From the NCBI RefSeq assembly GCF_003013715.1, contig NC_072814.1, forward strand, positions 682,001 to 746,000: a stretch of DNA of 64,000 nucleotides. Direction: 5' to 3'. Of the stretch, positions 10,185-19,583 are shown one piece after another; within the stretch, counting starts at the first letter, position 1, and each line of letters starts with the position of its first letter. Source of the DNA: Candidozyma auris (lineage: Eukaryota > Ascomycota > Pichiomycetes > Serinales > Metschnikowiaceae). The notes under the pieces were generated by a model, which was given only the letters and a program-made list of their open reading frames with translations, was not told the DNA's origin and searched no databases. Position numbers and translations under genes: made by a program.

Positions 10185-10196
10185 ATGGCTGCAAAA
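10185..10196 (+). promoter_or_regulatory. RTGGCTGCRAAA motif copy 1
   Basis: ATGGCTGCAAAA in the SPT21 upstream region. It is one of nine intergenic copies in this window; see findings. No known factor is assigned. Confidence 0.5.
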
Positions 10197-10290
10197 CGTT
10201 TTTTGATGCCCTACTATAGTAAGCTGGCCCTACCCACGGTTTGCTCGAATAAACGCGACCCCAATTCCAAAACAACACCACTTTAGTCAA

Positions 10291-10297
10291 CACGAAA
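10291..10297 (+). promoter_or_regulatory. SCB-type site CACGAAA
   Basis: A perfect CACGAAA, the Swi4/Swi6 (SBF) core, 556 bases before SPT21. A second variant, CGCGAAA, lies at 10408-10414. SPT21 in baker's yeast is a G1/S gene, so the sites are plausible but unproven. Confidence 0.4.
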
Positions 10298-10415
10298 CAC
10301 CCAATTCCACGTTACTTTCCCACATTACCCAATATCGAGCCCTAATGGCCCCAGCGGCCTGTGAGGCTGCTTGCTGGACGCGATCACTATGGTCGCGAGA
10401 GTGCCAGCGCGAAAA

Positions 10416-10427
10416 ATGGCTGCGAAA
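10416..10427 (+). promoter_or_regulatory. RTGGCTGCRAAA motif copy 2
   Basis: ATGGCTGCGAAA, 426 bases before the SPT21 start and overlapping the region of the CGCGAAA site. Confidence 0.5.
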
Positions 10428-10852
10428 ACATAACAGCTCTGGGAAGCCAACGGTGAGGTCCCGGTGGCCTTTGGCAGAAATATACAAATTAACCTCAATT
10501 GCTTTGGGTTTCCCCGACACTTAGTCAACTCAAACATTCCTTTCAAGCCCAAACCCTAACTCTTCACCTCTTCCCCCATATTCGCTTGGCTCTCGCTAGG
10601 CTTCTCTCGCGTCGCGTTGTTTACATGGAGCGGAGTGCGTTTTGCCCTGCAACCTACTTTCCATCACCCTGTGGTAGAGCATCTCTGCCCTAGACAAAAC
10701 ATTGCGGCCTGCGTGCGGGACCTTCGTTTGTCACTTGACTATTGTTGTTTACTCGTACGTTCTCACTTTGTTCTGTTACCACCTGAATACAACATCACAA
10801 ACAAATCCATACTGATTCTCTCGAGTCACATTCATTCGTTTGCTTCTTCAAC

Positions 10853-13147
10853 ATGACTCCAGAGGACCAGCCCTGTCGAAGAATGCAAGTCAAGGTGTTG
10901 TACTCTTTTGACAACAGCCCGACGGTGTTCTTGTCTAGGTCGAAGAACCAGTACTCCGTGAAAGTTGCTCAGATCCCCATTCCCCTGGCGACAGAGGAGG
11001 ACAACATAGTGACCTTGGGAGCCTTTGATCTCAAGCATTGCGTTCAGCAGATCCTTAAGTCGTCACCTGAGCACTTCAAGCTCCAGGATCAGGACTACGC
11101 TGTCTACTATAAGGATATCACGGAACAACCAGACGAACCATTTGTGGCCAACGGCGTGTTGTCCTCGTTGCTTTCTTCCAGTAAACAACATCTCATACCT
11201 GGCAGAGTGTGCCAAAACCTATCTGCCTCGTTTTTGTTTGGTGACAAGGCAAACACGTCGTCGTTGACGTTGGAAATCAGGCTCAAACTTAATGTCATCG
11301 ACAAGACTCAGGACGAACAACAACAAAGGAATAACACAGCGGAGAAGATGAACTCTGCTAGCCATTCAGCAGGGTCTCCACAAAATCAGTCTTCTTTCTC
11401 CCAGCCGCCTCAGGCAGCTCGCAGAAACAGACCTGCGAAACAAGGCATGTCATCCTACTCCTCCGCCATCAAGGCCACGAGAACAAAATCTCTTCCGATC
11501 TTTTATCATCCACCTAATCGTCATATCTCCAATATCATTAACGCAGATAAGTCCAATGTCCCTTCACGTTATGATAGCAAGAGCATTCAGGAGCGATTCA
11601 GCCTGGCTCCATTCATGCTGGCCAAGATCATCGACAAACCAGCAAGAAAAAGGCGTCGTTCCAACGTACCATTGACACCAACGGTCCAGACTCCTGTCGA
11701 CAATAGCTTGCAGCCAATGCGAGCCATGAAGACAAGGTCTATGGTGAGCCATTCTATTCCCTCTCATTCGATGATCTCATCTCCAATTCAGGAGGAATTG
11801 ATGTCTGAAGGTTCTGATGATACTGAGTATCAGGAGAATAGCCGACCAATTGATGAAGAGGATGAAGAGGACGAAGACGAATTTGACGCTCAAAATGACA
11901 CATCCTCGTCTCCTTACACTCCACAGCAACCACCTTATAAGCCTCACGTGGATCAAAAGCATCATTCTAATTCAATTTTACCCAATAGCGATCCTTGTGA
12001 ATTCCAGTCGCTACCAGATCTTGAAGATCTAGATAGCAAAAAAACACATACTATTCCAAGTACCAAATTACCTCACGATCATGACTTAATCTGCATTAAT
12101 AAGAACTGTGCTGCTAATGATTCAATTACGTGGCGATTTTTCGAAACGAAGTTTCATCCGAGCTATCTAAACATCCAACGAGCGGAAAAATTCGACAAGT
12201 CTCTCTACGATGGTATGTTTGGGCCGTTGTGTAATGCCTGCTATTTATTTTTGAGAAACAAGGGTTTTATGCGTCCTGAGGCTGTTGTGAAGAAGTATCT
12301 ACAGCAACAAAAGTACAAAAAAGATCTCAAGGTGAGAGAGGATCTTGCTAATCGTGGGCGCCCGACCTCATCGCCATTCACAGGGTCAATGGTAGATGTT
12401 CATAAGTTCCCAACTCCAACGCATGCGCCTTCAGCGATCAATGAATACATCAGAAATCAGCACAAGGCTCTACCTAGTGTCAACCTCAGCAAGCAGCCTA
12501 CTCCTCAGACGAATGGACGCACTCCAACTGATGTCTCAGACTACCAAGATTTGAATGAATTTATGAACCAACTTAACTCATTTGGTGGTCCTCTCACAGA
12601 TATCGATTTACCACAGGACTTCCAATCAACTAAAAAGGATAATACCCCTCCAGCAATGGCAACCAAGTCCAACACTCGGGTGATCAATCTATACGAGGAT
12701 GAAGAGGACAAGGAAAACCAGCCACCCAATGTGGAAGATGATATCAATGACTTTGATCAAATGATCATGAAATCATTCAGTCTGCGCTCCAGCCCAGACC
12801 AACAGGATTGGTCCCAGTTCTTTGGGGAGCCTACGCCAAAAGATACAAACACACCTGGTGCAGGTCAAACACCCCTTGGTGACGCCAGTAAAGGGATGAA
12901 TGTGATCAGGAAGCCACAACAAAAGCTTGATGGGCAGAAAGCCGCTGTGGTTAATATGCCATCGTCACCCCTATTATCAAGCTATGATGATATTGCAAAC
13001 AAGAATCAAGATGCGTCGAACAAGAACTCATCACCTGGATCATCTGCAAGAAGAAATGACACCACCATGTCGTATGTACAAGCAAAGTCAAGCCCGCAAA
13101 GTGAAATTGGGATAACAGAGGAAAAACAGGGCATTCATGGTGTATAA
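10853..13147 (+). CDS. SPT21: Spt21/Ams2-type histone-gene regulator
   Basis: Fungal Spt21/Ams2 proteins activate histone gene transcription in S phase and affect silencing. The N-terminal 150 residues (QVKVLYSFDNSPTVFLSR onward) look like the Ams2/Spt21 domain. A GATA-like Cys4 finger follows at about 414-463, CINKNC ... W ... LCNACYLFLR, as in Ams2; the rest is low-complexity, acidic or Ser/Pro-rich. At 764 aa it matches baker's yeast Spt21 (758). Several CTG codons (for example in FS-x-APFM-x-AKIIDKP) should be read as Ser. The start is an ATG with no in-frame alternative upstream. Two SCB-type sites upstream fit G1/S expression. The assignment rests on domain layout, not on alignment. Confidence 0.75.
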   Translation: MTPEDQPCRRMQVKVLYSFDNSPTVFLSRSKNQYSVKVAQIPIPLATEEDNIVTLGAFDLKHCVQQILKSSPEHFKLQDQDYAVYYKDITEQPDEPFVANGVLSSLLSSSKQHLIPGRVCQNLSASFLFGDKANTSSLTLEIRLKLNVIDKTQDEQQQRNNTAEKMNSASHSAGSPQNQSSFSQPPQAARRNRPAKQGMSSYSSAIKATRTKSLPIFYHPPNRHISNIINADKSNVPSRYDSKSIQERFSLAPFMLAKIIDKPARKRRRSNVPLTPTVQTPVDNSLQPMRAMKTRSMVSHSIPSHSMISSPIQEELMSEGSDDTEYQENSRPIDEEDEEDEDEFDAQNDTSSSPYTPQQPPYKPHVDQKHHSNSILPNSDPCEFQSLPDLEDLDSKKTHTIPSTKLPHDHDLICINKNCAANDSITWRFFETKFHPSYLNIQRAEKFDKSLYDGMFGPLCNACYLFLRNKGFMRPEAVVKKYLQQQKYKKDLKVREDLANRGRPTSSPFTGSMVDVHKFPTPTHAPSAINEYIRNQHKALPSVNLSKQPTPQTNGRTPTDVSDYQDLNEFMNQLNSFGGPLTDIDLPQDFQSTKKDNTPPAMATKSNTRVINLYEDEEDKENQPPNVEDDINDFDQMIMKSFSLRSSPDQQDWSQFFGEPTPKDTNTPGAGQTPLGDASKGMNVIRKPQQKLDGQKAAVVNMPSSPLLSSYDDIANKNQDASNKNSSPGSSARRNDTTMSYVQAKSSPQSEIGITEEKQGIHGV

Positions 13148-13275
13148 AAATTTTTAATAAAGGTAAAGTATAACAAAAGTCGTAGAAGCATTCTGAAATA
13201 TTGATTTCGCAGTGATTTCTCACATTTAGTTCTGATACATATATTAAAGCCAAAACATTCTCTTAAACAAGAAGA

Positions 13276-13362
13276 GCCTGGTTAGCTCAATCGGTAGAGC
13301 ATTTGACTCTTAAACATCTAAGGTCAATCAAAAGGTTGCGGGTTCGAGCCCCGCATCGGGCT
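13276..13362 (+). tRNA. tRNA-Lys (anticodon CUU) with 14-nt intron
   Basis: The cloverleaf folds by eye. The acceptor strands GCCTGGT and ATCGGGC pair with two G-U pairs; the D arm is GCTC-AATCGGTA-GAGC. The anticodon stem TTTGA/TCAAA carries loop bases CTCTTA and anticodon CTT, and the T arm is GCGGG-TTCGAGC-CCCGC. The discriminator is T, encoded just before a T run. The anticodon stem closes only if 14 bases, 13313-13326, are removed after position 37, the canonical site of nuclear tRNA introns. Confidence 0.95.
13313..13326 (+). other. Intron of tRNA-Lys(CUU)
   Basis: Fourteen bases (AACATCTAAGGTCA) lie one base 3' of the anticodon, the standard position for removal by the tRNA-splicing endonuclease. 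Confidence 0.85.
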
Positions 13363-13365
13363 TTC

Positions 13366-13372
13366 TTTTTTT
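13366..13372 (+). terminator. RNA polymerase III terminator
   Basis: A run of seven T lies within ten bases of the tRNA 3' end. Confidence 0.8.
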
Positions 13373-13467
13373 GCATCGCGATCTCTCCACAATAAGACCA
13401 CCACTGAGCTTTCCATCTATCCGCTTTTCATCTAAGAAGAGTAATCCCAGCGCAATCTTCTTCAATA

Positions 13468-14391
13468 ATGTCTACACTCGCTTCTGCTGACTATATGGCG
13501 TTGCTCGAAAAGGCGGCTGCCTCCATCAGAGAAAAGCTTTCCTCTTTTTCGAACACTCCGATCACCAAACCCAGAGTGCTCATCATATGTGGATCTGGCT
13601 TAGGCGGCATTGCCAACACATTGGCACCTGAACCACGTTTGGAGATTCCCTACGGAGAAATCCCGGGCTTTAGAACATCTACAGTTCCAGGCCATGCTGG
13701 AAAGCTCATTTTCGGCACAATTGGCGAAAACAAGGTGCCAGTGGTTTGCATGGTTGGAAGGTTACATTTTTATGAAGGCTACACTTTCCAGGAGACAACC
13801 TTCCCTGTCAGGTTGTGCAAGCTTTTGAATGTCCAGACCGTGGTAGTAACAAACGCTGCTGGTGGCGTGAATGAGAAGTACAAACCTGGCGATTTGATGA
13901 TTATAGAAGACCACATCAACTTTCCTGGTCTTGCAGGCTTCCACCCCTTGAAAGGGCCCAACTTGGAAGAGTTCGGTCCTAGATTCCAACCTCTTTCAGA
14001 TGCATACAGCCACGAGTTGCGCCACTTGTTTTTCAAAAAAGCTAGTCAGTTGGGCGTTACGCGTGCTATTCACGAGGGAACCTATTTTTTTGCGGCCGGT
14101 CCAACCTTCGAGTCTAGAGCAGAGGTCCGCATGATCCGCACTTTGGGCGGTGATGTTGTGGGCATGTCGACTGTTCCTGAAGTCATTGTCGCCCGTCACT
14201 GTGGCATGGATGTGTTAGCATTATCGCTCATCACCAATGCTGGTTTGGGCGAGAAGCCTCCTAGTGCGTTCGAAGAGAAGCCCAAGCCATTAGACGAGGG
14301 CATGGCTTCTCACGATGAAGTTTTGGAGAGTGCCAACGAAGCATCCAAGGACGTCCAGGCAATCTTTACAGCTACTATCAACGAGATGTGA
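13468..14391 (+). CDS. PNP1: Purine nucleoside phosphorylase
   Basis: A trimeric-type PNP that splits inosine and guanosine (and the NAD precursor nicotinamide riboside) with phosphate. Signatures are ICGSGLGGIA near residue 40, GRLHFYEGY, VVTNAAGGVN, EDHINFPGLAG, the purine-site FAAGPTFESRAEVRM and VVGMSTVPEVIVARHCGM with the purine-contacting residues. The 307-residue length equals the family norm. It starts at an ATG 105 bases after the tRNA gene and converges on SEC13. A plain housekeeping purine-salvage gene. Confidence 0.95.
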   Translation: MSTLASADYMALLEKAAASIREKLSSFSNTPITKPRVLIICGSGLGGIANTLAPEPRLEIPYGEIPGFRTSTVPGHAGKLIFGTIGENKVPVVCMVGRLHFYEGYTFQETTFPVRLCKLLNVQTVVVTNAAGGVNEKYKPGDLMIIEDHINFPGLAGFHPLKGPNLEEFGPRFQPLSDAYSHELRHLFFKKASQLGVTRAIHEGTYFFAAGPTFESRAEVRMIRTLGGDVVGMSTVPEVIVARHCGMDVLALSLITNAGLGEKPPSAFEEKPKPLDEGMASHDEVLESANEASKDVQAIFTATINEM

Positions 14392-14551
14392 GGAGGTCAT
14401 TTTATACATAGCATATCAATAGCATGCTTCTAGATAACGATTCTCACGGTCCCAGCATCTAAAAGTTCATTTATGCTTGTGGTAGTAAAATACAGTGAAT
14501 CAGGTAATCCTTTTCGGTTCCGTACATTTTATTTGCCTTTATCTCGTGCAC

Positions 14552-15442
14552 TTACTGCTCTACTTCCCCAGCAGACATCCAGTCACCCTTCAAGTTCTCC
14601 TTCCATAGCGTCACTTTATTATTGCCGCCTGATACAGCCAAGATGTTCCCCAGCAATGACCATGAGGCTCTCCAACACACGTCGGGGAATGGCTCGGGAG
14701 TTAATGGTTGCTTTTGCCAGACGCCCTGACTGTCTTGAGACCAGATGAGAACTGTACGGTCTTGGGAGGCAGTTGCAATGTACGAGCGGACCAATATCGA
14801 TGGAGACCACGCAACGTCTCTGACCCAATCTGTGTGCCCTGCTAACGTTGCCTCCTCAACATAGGAGTTCAGAGTAGCATCGTACCTCCATATTTTTGCC
14901 AAATTATCAGAGCCACAGGTAACAAACCTTCGTTGTTGTTTTCCAACATCTTTGGCGCTTGAAGCGCCCAATGGCGCCCAGGAGGCCAGGTTCACGCCAA
15001 TCGCGTGGGCATCGAAGATAACATGGGATGTGGTTCCATCATCGTTGAATTCCAACAACGAAACTTTTCCGTCAGATGAAGTACACAACAAAACAGCACC
15101 CAACTCGTGAGGTGCCCACGAAACAGAGTTTACCGAAGCCAGGTGAGCCGCGTGAGTTGCAATCTCAGACCATCTCAGGTCAGGCTGCTCTTTCCACACA
15201 ATTACTTTACCATCATACGAGCACGAGGCCAAGATCGAGCCAAATTTAGGGTGCGCCCATGCTACTTGCCAAATGGGACCATCGTGGCCAACCAAGGTTT
15301 CCACCAACTTGTAGTTCTCGGTTCCCTCGATATCGAAGATCTTGATGGTCTTGTCTGAGGAAGCCGTTGCCAATCTTTTGCCATAGTAGTCGAGCACGGC
15401 GTCATGAATTAAATCATCATGAGCGTCTGTGATAGCCACCAT
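14552..15442 (-). CDS. SEC13: COPII coat and nuclear pore protein Sec13
   Basis: A six-bladed open WD40 propeller shared by the COPII outer cage (with Sec31), the Nup84 nuclear-pore complex (with Nup145C) and the SEA complex. The strings [55 protein letters not shown] and [13 protein letters not shown] are characteristic Sec13 repeats, in order. The length (296 aa) is that of the family (297 in baker's yeast). It is transcribed divergently from the coiled-coil gene at 15575 across 132 bases. Confidence 0.96.
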   Translation of the reverse strand: MVAITDAHDDLIHDAVLDYYGKRLATASSDKTIKIFDIEGTENYKLVETLVGHDGPIWQVAWAHPKFGSILASCSYDGKVIVWKEQPDLRWSEIATHAAHLASVNSVSWAPHELGAVLLCTSSDGKVSLLEFNDDGTTSHVIFDAHAIGVNLASWAPLGASSAKDVGKQQRRFVTCGSDNLAKIWRYDATLNSYVEEATLAGHTDWVRDVAWSPSILVRSYIATASQDRTVLIWSQDSQGVWQKQPLTPEPFPDVCWRASWSLLGNILAVSGGNNKVTLWKENLKGDWMSAGEVEQ

Positions 15443-15574
15443 GTTGTTATTTGTTTTGAATCAGGTACTGATTTAGAGAGTATCAAGTCAAGAAGGTGTT
15501 GTTCTCAACGCGCACCCGTACATCCTCTATATGAAATAAGTCTCAACATTTAGTATGCGCGGAAACAAGGCAAG

Positions 15575-16171
15575 ATGGACTCTGACCCAAAGAACATTGG
15601 GTCGTTGGTTTCTCTCCTAGATGAACAGATAAATGATACGGAGACAAGTATTGTGTCTCTTCAGACGCTAGCACGTCAATTGGTGCCTAATGAGATTTAT
15701 GATGATCTCAGTAAGGAGCAGGACAAAACCGAGGATGAAACTGTCCATGCTGATAAAGAGGCCGTGATCAAAGAGTTGGAGAAAGCTAGGATTGAACTTG
15801 TAGTTTCTCTACAGCAACAAGATTTCATTGGGTCGAAATTGGAGGCGATGATCGCAGATTCTGAGCTGCTTGTGAATAGTGTGATGGAGCATTGCAGTGC
15901 CAATGAAAGAGTCACTGGTGCAGAGGAGGCAGCATTTGAGGAAAGAATGAGTGGATACAAAAAAGCAGTCGAGGATGTTACCTTAAAAGATTTGGATGAG
16001 AATTTGCAGAAATCAACAGTAGCTTTGAAGCATCTCCAAAGCGATGCTCTACGAGCCTTTGAAAACATATTGTCTAATCACGATAAGGCCCTGTCTACAG
16101 AGTACAAGCATCAACTAACAGAGGTGATCAATACACTTAATGCTACATTTGAAAGTTTAGTGAAGCGTTAA
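15575..16171 (+). CDS. Unrecognised coiled-coil protein, 198 aa
   Basis: A small acidic, helical protein with an ATG start and an uninterrupted frame. Most of it (about 60-195) is predicted by eye to be coiled coil: heptad-like L/I/V spacing, few Gly or Pro, no membrane segment or signal peptide. Size and make-up recall small kinetochore or spindle subunits (Nkp1/Nkp2, Mis12-type), but I could not match any of them, so no function is given. It shares a 132-base divergent promoter with SEC13 and ends four bases before the end of the next gene. An out-of-frame ATG at 15554 could be a short upstream ORF. Confidence 0.75.
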   Translation: MDSDPKNIGSLVSLLDEQINDTETSIVSLQTLARQLVPNEIYDDLSKEQDKTEDETVHADKEAVIKELEKARIELVVSLQQQDFIGSKLEAMIADSELLVNSVMEHCSANERVTGAEEAAFEERMSGYKKAVEDVTLKDLDENLQKSTVALKHLQSDALRAFENILSNHDKALSTEYKHQLTEVINTLNATFESLVKR

Positions 16172-16175
16172 CTTT

Positions 16176-19007
16176 CTATTGTAATTCTGAATCCTGCTTG
16201 CTGGGTTCCTGTCCCACAAGCCGGTATGCCTTGTCAATAAAGCGTCGGTTAGGATCAATCTTACGGTACATTTTTCTGATTCTGTCCAAGTCCATCTTTG
16301 ATCGATCAAAATTGAACATCTGGAGAACGAACACCATCAACTCGTACAAACATGTGATGAAATATCGGAGTCCCCAATAGTTGTTCTCAAATTCTTTGTC
16401 CTCCTTCACGATATAATCACGGCCAGTCAAGCTGAAAATCACCTTTTGCCTCTCTTCGTCATCCTTAAAAACTCTGAGGAACTTGGGGCTGTGAATAAGG
16501 TGCTTGGTAATCTCATCAAACTTGTGCACACACTCGTTCTGCAAATTGAATTCAAGCTTTCTAGTATTGTCTTCCAACTCATTAATTTTCTTGGAAAGAT
16601 CACGCGATCTGAAAGCCATTCTGTCTATATTGTCAGTGATGTCACGCATACGACCGACAAACACAGCAGAGTAGTTTTCCTCGATGTTATGATGCTTTGC
16701 TTGCATCTGCGAGTAAAAATTTTGTAGTTTCACCAACTCGAAGTTAATATGTTTATATGCTCTCCTTAGCTTATCATTGCCGCTTTTATCAAGCTCAGCT
16801 TTGAGCTTCTCAGTATTAGCCAAAAACATCAAAAGCTGCAAGAACCTCATGCAAATTTTCTCTTCACAAATAGGTCGCTCAAACTTATGAATCACCTCCT
16901 CCAAGTTCGATCCAGATATAGACCTCCTCAACGGTAATTCATGATATCCAACCGTGGGCACAAATAAATCATCGCGCTCCTCTCTAATATACTCAATGGT
17001 GTTGAGATTCAGATCTTTTAAGTGATGAACATTTGAAAACGAATTCCTTCTGTTCAAGAGGTTTCTTGTATCGTGCTGGAGAAACTTCCTAACATTGCAA
17101 TCTTCGGCGGCTTTTTTGCAAGCTTCGAATGCTGACTCATTGGAAAGCTTGTTAAGTTGGGCGTCCAAAAAGGACTCATCACCACATTGTTGCAGAAATT
17201 GCTGTTTGAACTTTGAGGTGTCTCCCAACATGTCAATTTTAGATGAGAGATTTCCCCTTCTCGCTTGAAAGCCGAATCTCATTCTTCCCGATCTCTTGCT
17301 GCTATCATTCGGCGCAACGCTCGATGATTGATTCATAGTAATAGCATCTTTCAAGCTGACAAACTTGTAGAGCGAGCTATCTCTATGTTCGGACTTCGTG
17401 ACTTCATCGTCACCATGACGTTTATGATCCCTTGAATACCCGACATGTAGTGTTCTCTGATTTTGCTCTAAATGATAATTTGCGCCTAACCAGAGCGTCT
17501 TGAGGGTCCTTCCCGTTAGATGTTTTCGGACAAGAAAATCTAAATCCAACGTCTCGATATCGGAAGGGAGAACGTTGTCTGTAAGTTTTGAGGCAATTTT
17601 GCTTCTGATTTTGCCACTTGATGCCGTCTTTGGGTCGAAAAAAGTATCATCGTCTTCTCTCACGATGATATGATCCTGAACAGTGGTCTTGACCACATTC
17701 GTCAACTTCTTTAACTCTTTCGAATAATAGATTTTGTTTTTCTTATACAATGAGTTGCCGTTCTGCAGGCTCTTGCCATTGCTATAGGTTCCAACGTAAG
17801 GATCGTAAAATTCCTCATGTTCATCGTCAGAAGTGTCGCCAAAACGTTTCGTACTGTCTGAAGGATACTTTTGGTTTGTGTAATTAAATAGTCGCAGGAG
17901 AGTGATCAAGTCGAGCTTCCTCTTCTTCTCAATCTTGACTTGTTTCTGGAAATGCCCAATGGAAAGCATGAAGTTCTCGAAGTCAAACACATCCTTAGGT
18001 ACGTCACAGCCACCATACAATTGTAAGCGCAACCTCACACTTAAGGTGAGACTAAGAATGGCTGCAACAGTTTTTGATGGCAAGATGCCGCTCTTAGGGT
18101 TCGGTTTAAAGTTGAAATGAGGAAGACCGATCAAACTCCACCAGTTAGTTATGGCGTCTTCTGTTTTCTGACAAAGAATTCCATCGCAGTACCTTGCGTC
18201 TAGATAATCGAAGTAAAAGAGGCAAGTTTGAATGAGGTTGACCAACTGTCGTACAGCAAATTCTATGGGAACGCTGTCGTTCCGCAACTTGTACATCTGT
18301 CTAAACTTGTCTTCGGATGCGTCTGAAACCTTGTGTGCAGCTAGGGATAAAGACCGTCCTCCACAATTTAGCTTTTTCAAGTTTGAATTGAGTACAAAGC
18401 GCTTCTCGACTATTCTCATGTCACCTTCAGGAACGGGTATCAAGTTTAACGTTGAGGGAAGCGCAGCAAGGTTTGTCACCAAGAGAAACTCACTCACAGC
18501 AGGCTCCTCAGCACCGTTGCCAGCATCGGTATCACCTGTCGTTTCCATTTCCATCTTCTTGAACGTCGCATGGTTCATCATCACCTCGTTCAAGTACTCC
18601 TGAAAACGAGGGGGATACTGCCTTGATGGTTTCCGTATTATAGTGAACTTTATGACCTTCACTATGGCATCACGGCTCCCCGTGTACGTAGAAATGACTC
18701 CCCCGATCTTTCTGCCTCTAATCCACTGGTCCACCAAGTAGATTTCAAACCCCAGCGCCTCGCCTTCCTCAGCCAAATGAAACTCATTAAGCGCTATAAA
18801 CTCCTTTTGAAAGTAGCTGACTGCCCTGAAGTCCGGGATGATATATGTTATGAGCTCTCTGGAAGCCTGACCTTGCGAGGTATCCTGCAACAGCACATTG
18901 CTCTGGTCGTTGCCGCCACCGCTGTCACCATTACTTTCTTTGGCGTAACGCCGTGGCCTATGGATATCCGCTGGAGAGAAATGGGCCACCGGTCCTAAGG
19001 CATACAT
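16176..19007 (-). CDS. Stb6/Stb2-like protein
   Basis: A 943-residue protein with a conserved-looking N-terminal third: TYIIPDFRAVSYFQKEFIA, GFEIYLVDQWIRGRKIGG, VISTYTGSRDA, EFLLVTNLAALPSTLNLIPV and NLKKLNCGGRSLSLA. As I recall these patterns, they belong to the family of baker's yeast Stb2/Stb6, proteins found to bind the Sin3 histone-deacetylase scaffold. The middle is basic and Ser-rich; the C-terminal 250 residues are helical with a possible coiled coil (about 780-850) around RMRDITDNIDRMAFRSRDLS. No transmembrane segment is apparent. The start is the ATG at 19007. The stop is four bases from the stop of the convergent coiled-coil gene, so the two mRNAs must overlap at their 3' ends. Family membership is from memory, without alignment. 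Confidence 0.6.
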   Translation of the reverse strand: MYALGPVAHFSPADIHRPRRYAKESNGDSGGGNDQSNVLLQDTSQGQASRELITYIIPDFRAVSYFQKEFIALNEFHLAEEGEALGFEIYLVDQWIRGRKIGGVISTYTGSRDAIVKVIKFTIIRKPSRQYPPRFQEYLNEVMMNHATFKKMEMETTGDTDAGNGAEEPAVSEFLLVTNLAALPSTLNLIPVPEGDMRIVEKRFVLNSNLKKLNCGGRSLSLAAHKVSDASEDKFRQMYKLRNDSVPIEFAVRQLVNLIQTCLFYFDYLDARYCDGILCQKTEDAITNWWSLIGLPHFNFKPNPKSGILPSKTVAAILSLTLSVRLRLQLYGGCDVPKDVFDFENFMLSIGHFQKQVKIEKKRKLDLITLLRLFNYTNQKYPSDSTKRFGDTSDDEHEEFYDPYVGTYSNGKSLQNGNSLYKKNKIYYSKELKKLTNVVKTTVQDHIIVREDDDTFFDPKTASSGKIRSKIASKLTDNVLPSDIETLDLDFLVRKHLTGRTLKTLWLGANYHLEQNQRTLHVGYSRDHKRHGDDEVTKSEHRDSSLYKFVSLKDAITMNQSSSVAPNDSSKRSGRMRFGFQARRGNLSSKIDMLGDTSKFKQQFLQQCGDESFLDAQLNKLSNESAFEACKKAAEDCNVRKFLQHDTRNLLNRRNSFSNVHHLKDLNLNTIEYIREERDDLFVPTVGYHELPLRRSISGSNLEEVIHKFERPICEEKICMRFLQLLMFLANTEKLKAELDKSGNDKLRRAYKHINFELVKLQNFYSQMQAKHHNIEENYSAVFVGRMRDITDNIDRMAFRSRDLSKKINELEDNTRKLEFNLQNECVHKFDEITKHLIHSPKFLRVFKDDEERQKVIFSLTGRDYIVKEDKEFENNYWGLRYFITCLYELMVFVLQMFNFDRSKMDLDRIRKMYRKIDPNRRFIDKAYRLVGQEPSKQDSELQ

Positions 19008-19583
19008 AAGATGTTCAGTTGATTTTGGGGAACTTGTATGGGTAATTAACTAGTGTGGCAGGGTCTTATGTGTAGTAATATCATGCCCCCTCCGCAGTTT
19101 CCCCAGGCAAGGCTATTGTCACAAAGGAAAGTTTAACGGGACCTGGGAGCTAACCTTTGAAGCAAAGTACGGATGCCAAAAAAGCTGAAAACATAGACAG
19201 TCTCTGATTCGGCTACTTTGGTATTTCTTGCTGATTTTTCATGAATGAGTACCTATGGCCGCAAAAGTAGACTCGAGAGACGCAGTGGCACTAGCTGGCG
19301 AGAACAACGAACCGCAAAATCCTGTGTCTATTTCTGTTTACAATCTACTCGTTTCCTGTTTAGCTATTTGTTCATTACCTTATGTAAGTTCCTTGATGTC
19401 CAATGCAGTTTTCACTGTAACGTTGTGAAAGCGAACTCACACAACCCTCGATTAAGCGATCTCAGCACGCAACGGGGCCCACCATGTTTCTGGTGGCAGC
19501 ACCGACTAATATATACCAATTAAGGAGCGAGATCATGAACTGCCGTGCCAGCCTTTAGAAAGAGTCTGTAGTACCTTGTCTCA
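19008..19583. other. Region between STB6-like start and RSR1 stop
   Basis: A 576-base gap that should hold the STB6-like promoter and the RSR1 3' end. A 92-codon plus-strand ATG frame (19245-19523) looks unlike any protein I know. Nothing else is supported. Confidence 0.45.

Larger units (their letters stand above)
10035..10852. other. SPT21 upstream region
   Basis: An 818-base gap with no supported gene. It carries two copies of the RTGGCTGCRAAA motif (10185 and 10416), two Swi4/Swi6-type sites (CACGAAA at 10291, CGCGAAA at 10408) and two TTAGTCA sites (10283, 10521). From about 10540 on it becomes pyrimidine-rich, as expected for the SPT21 mRNA leader. Confidence 0.5.
13148..13467. other. 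SPT21-PNP1 intergenic region with tRNA
   Basis: A 320-base gap occupied by the tRNA-Lys gene (13276-13362) and its terminator. The remaining parts are the SPT21 3' end and the PNP1 promoter. Confidence 0.8.

Noticed and set aside
18054..18063. TGGCTGCAAC inside the STB6-like gene as a further motif copy
   Set aside because: It lacks the final A and lies in coding sequence, so it is taken as chance.
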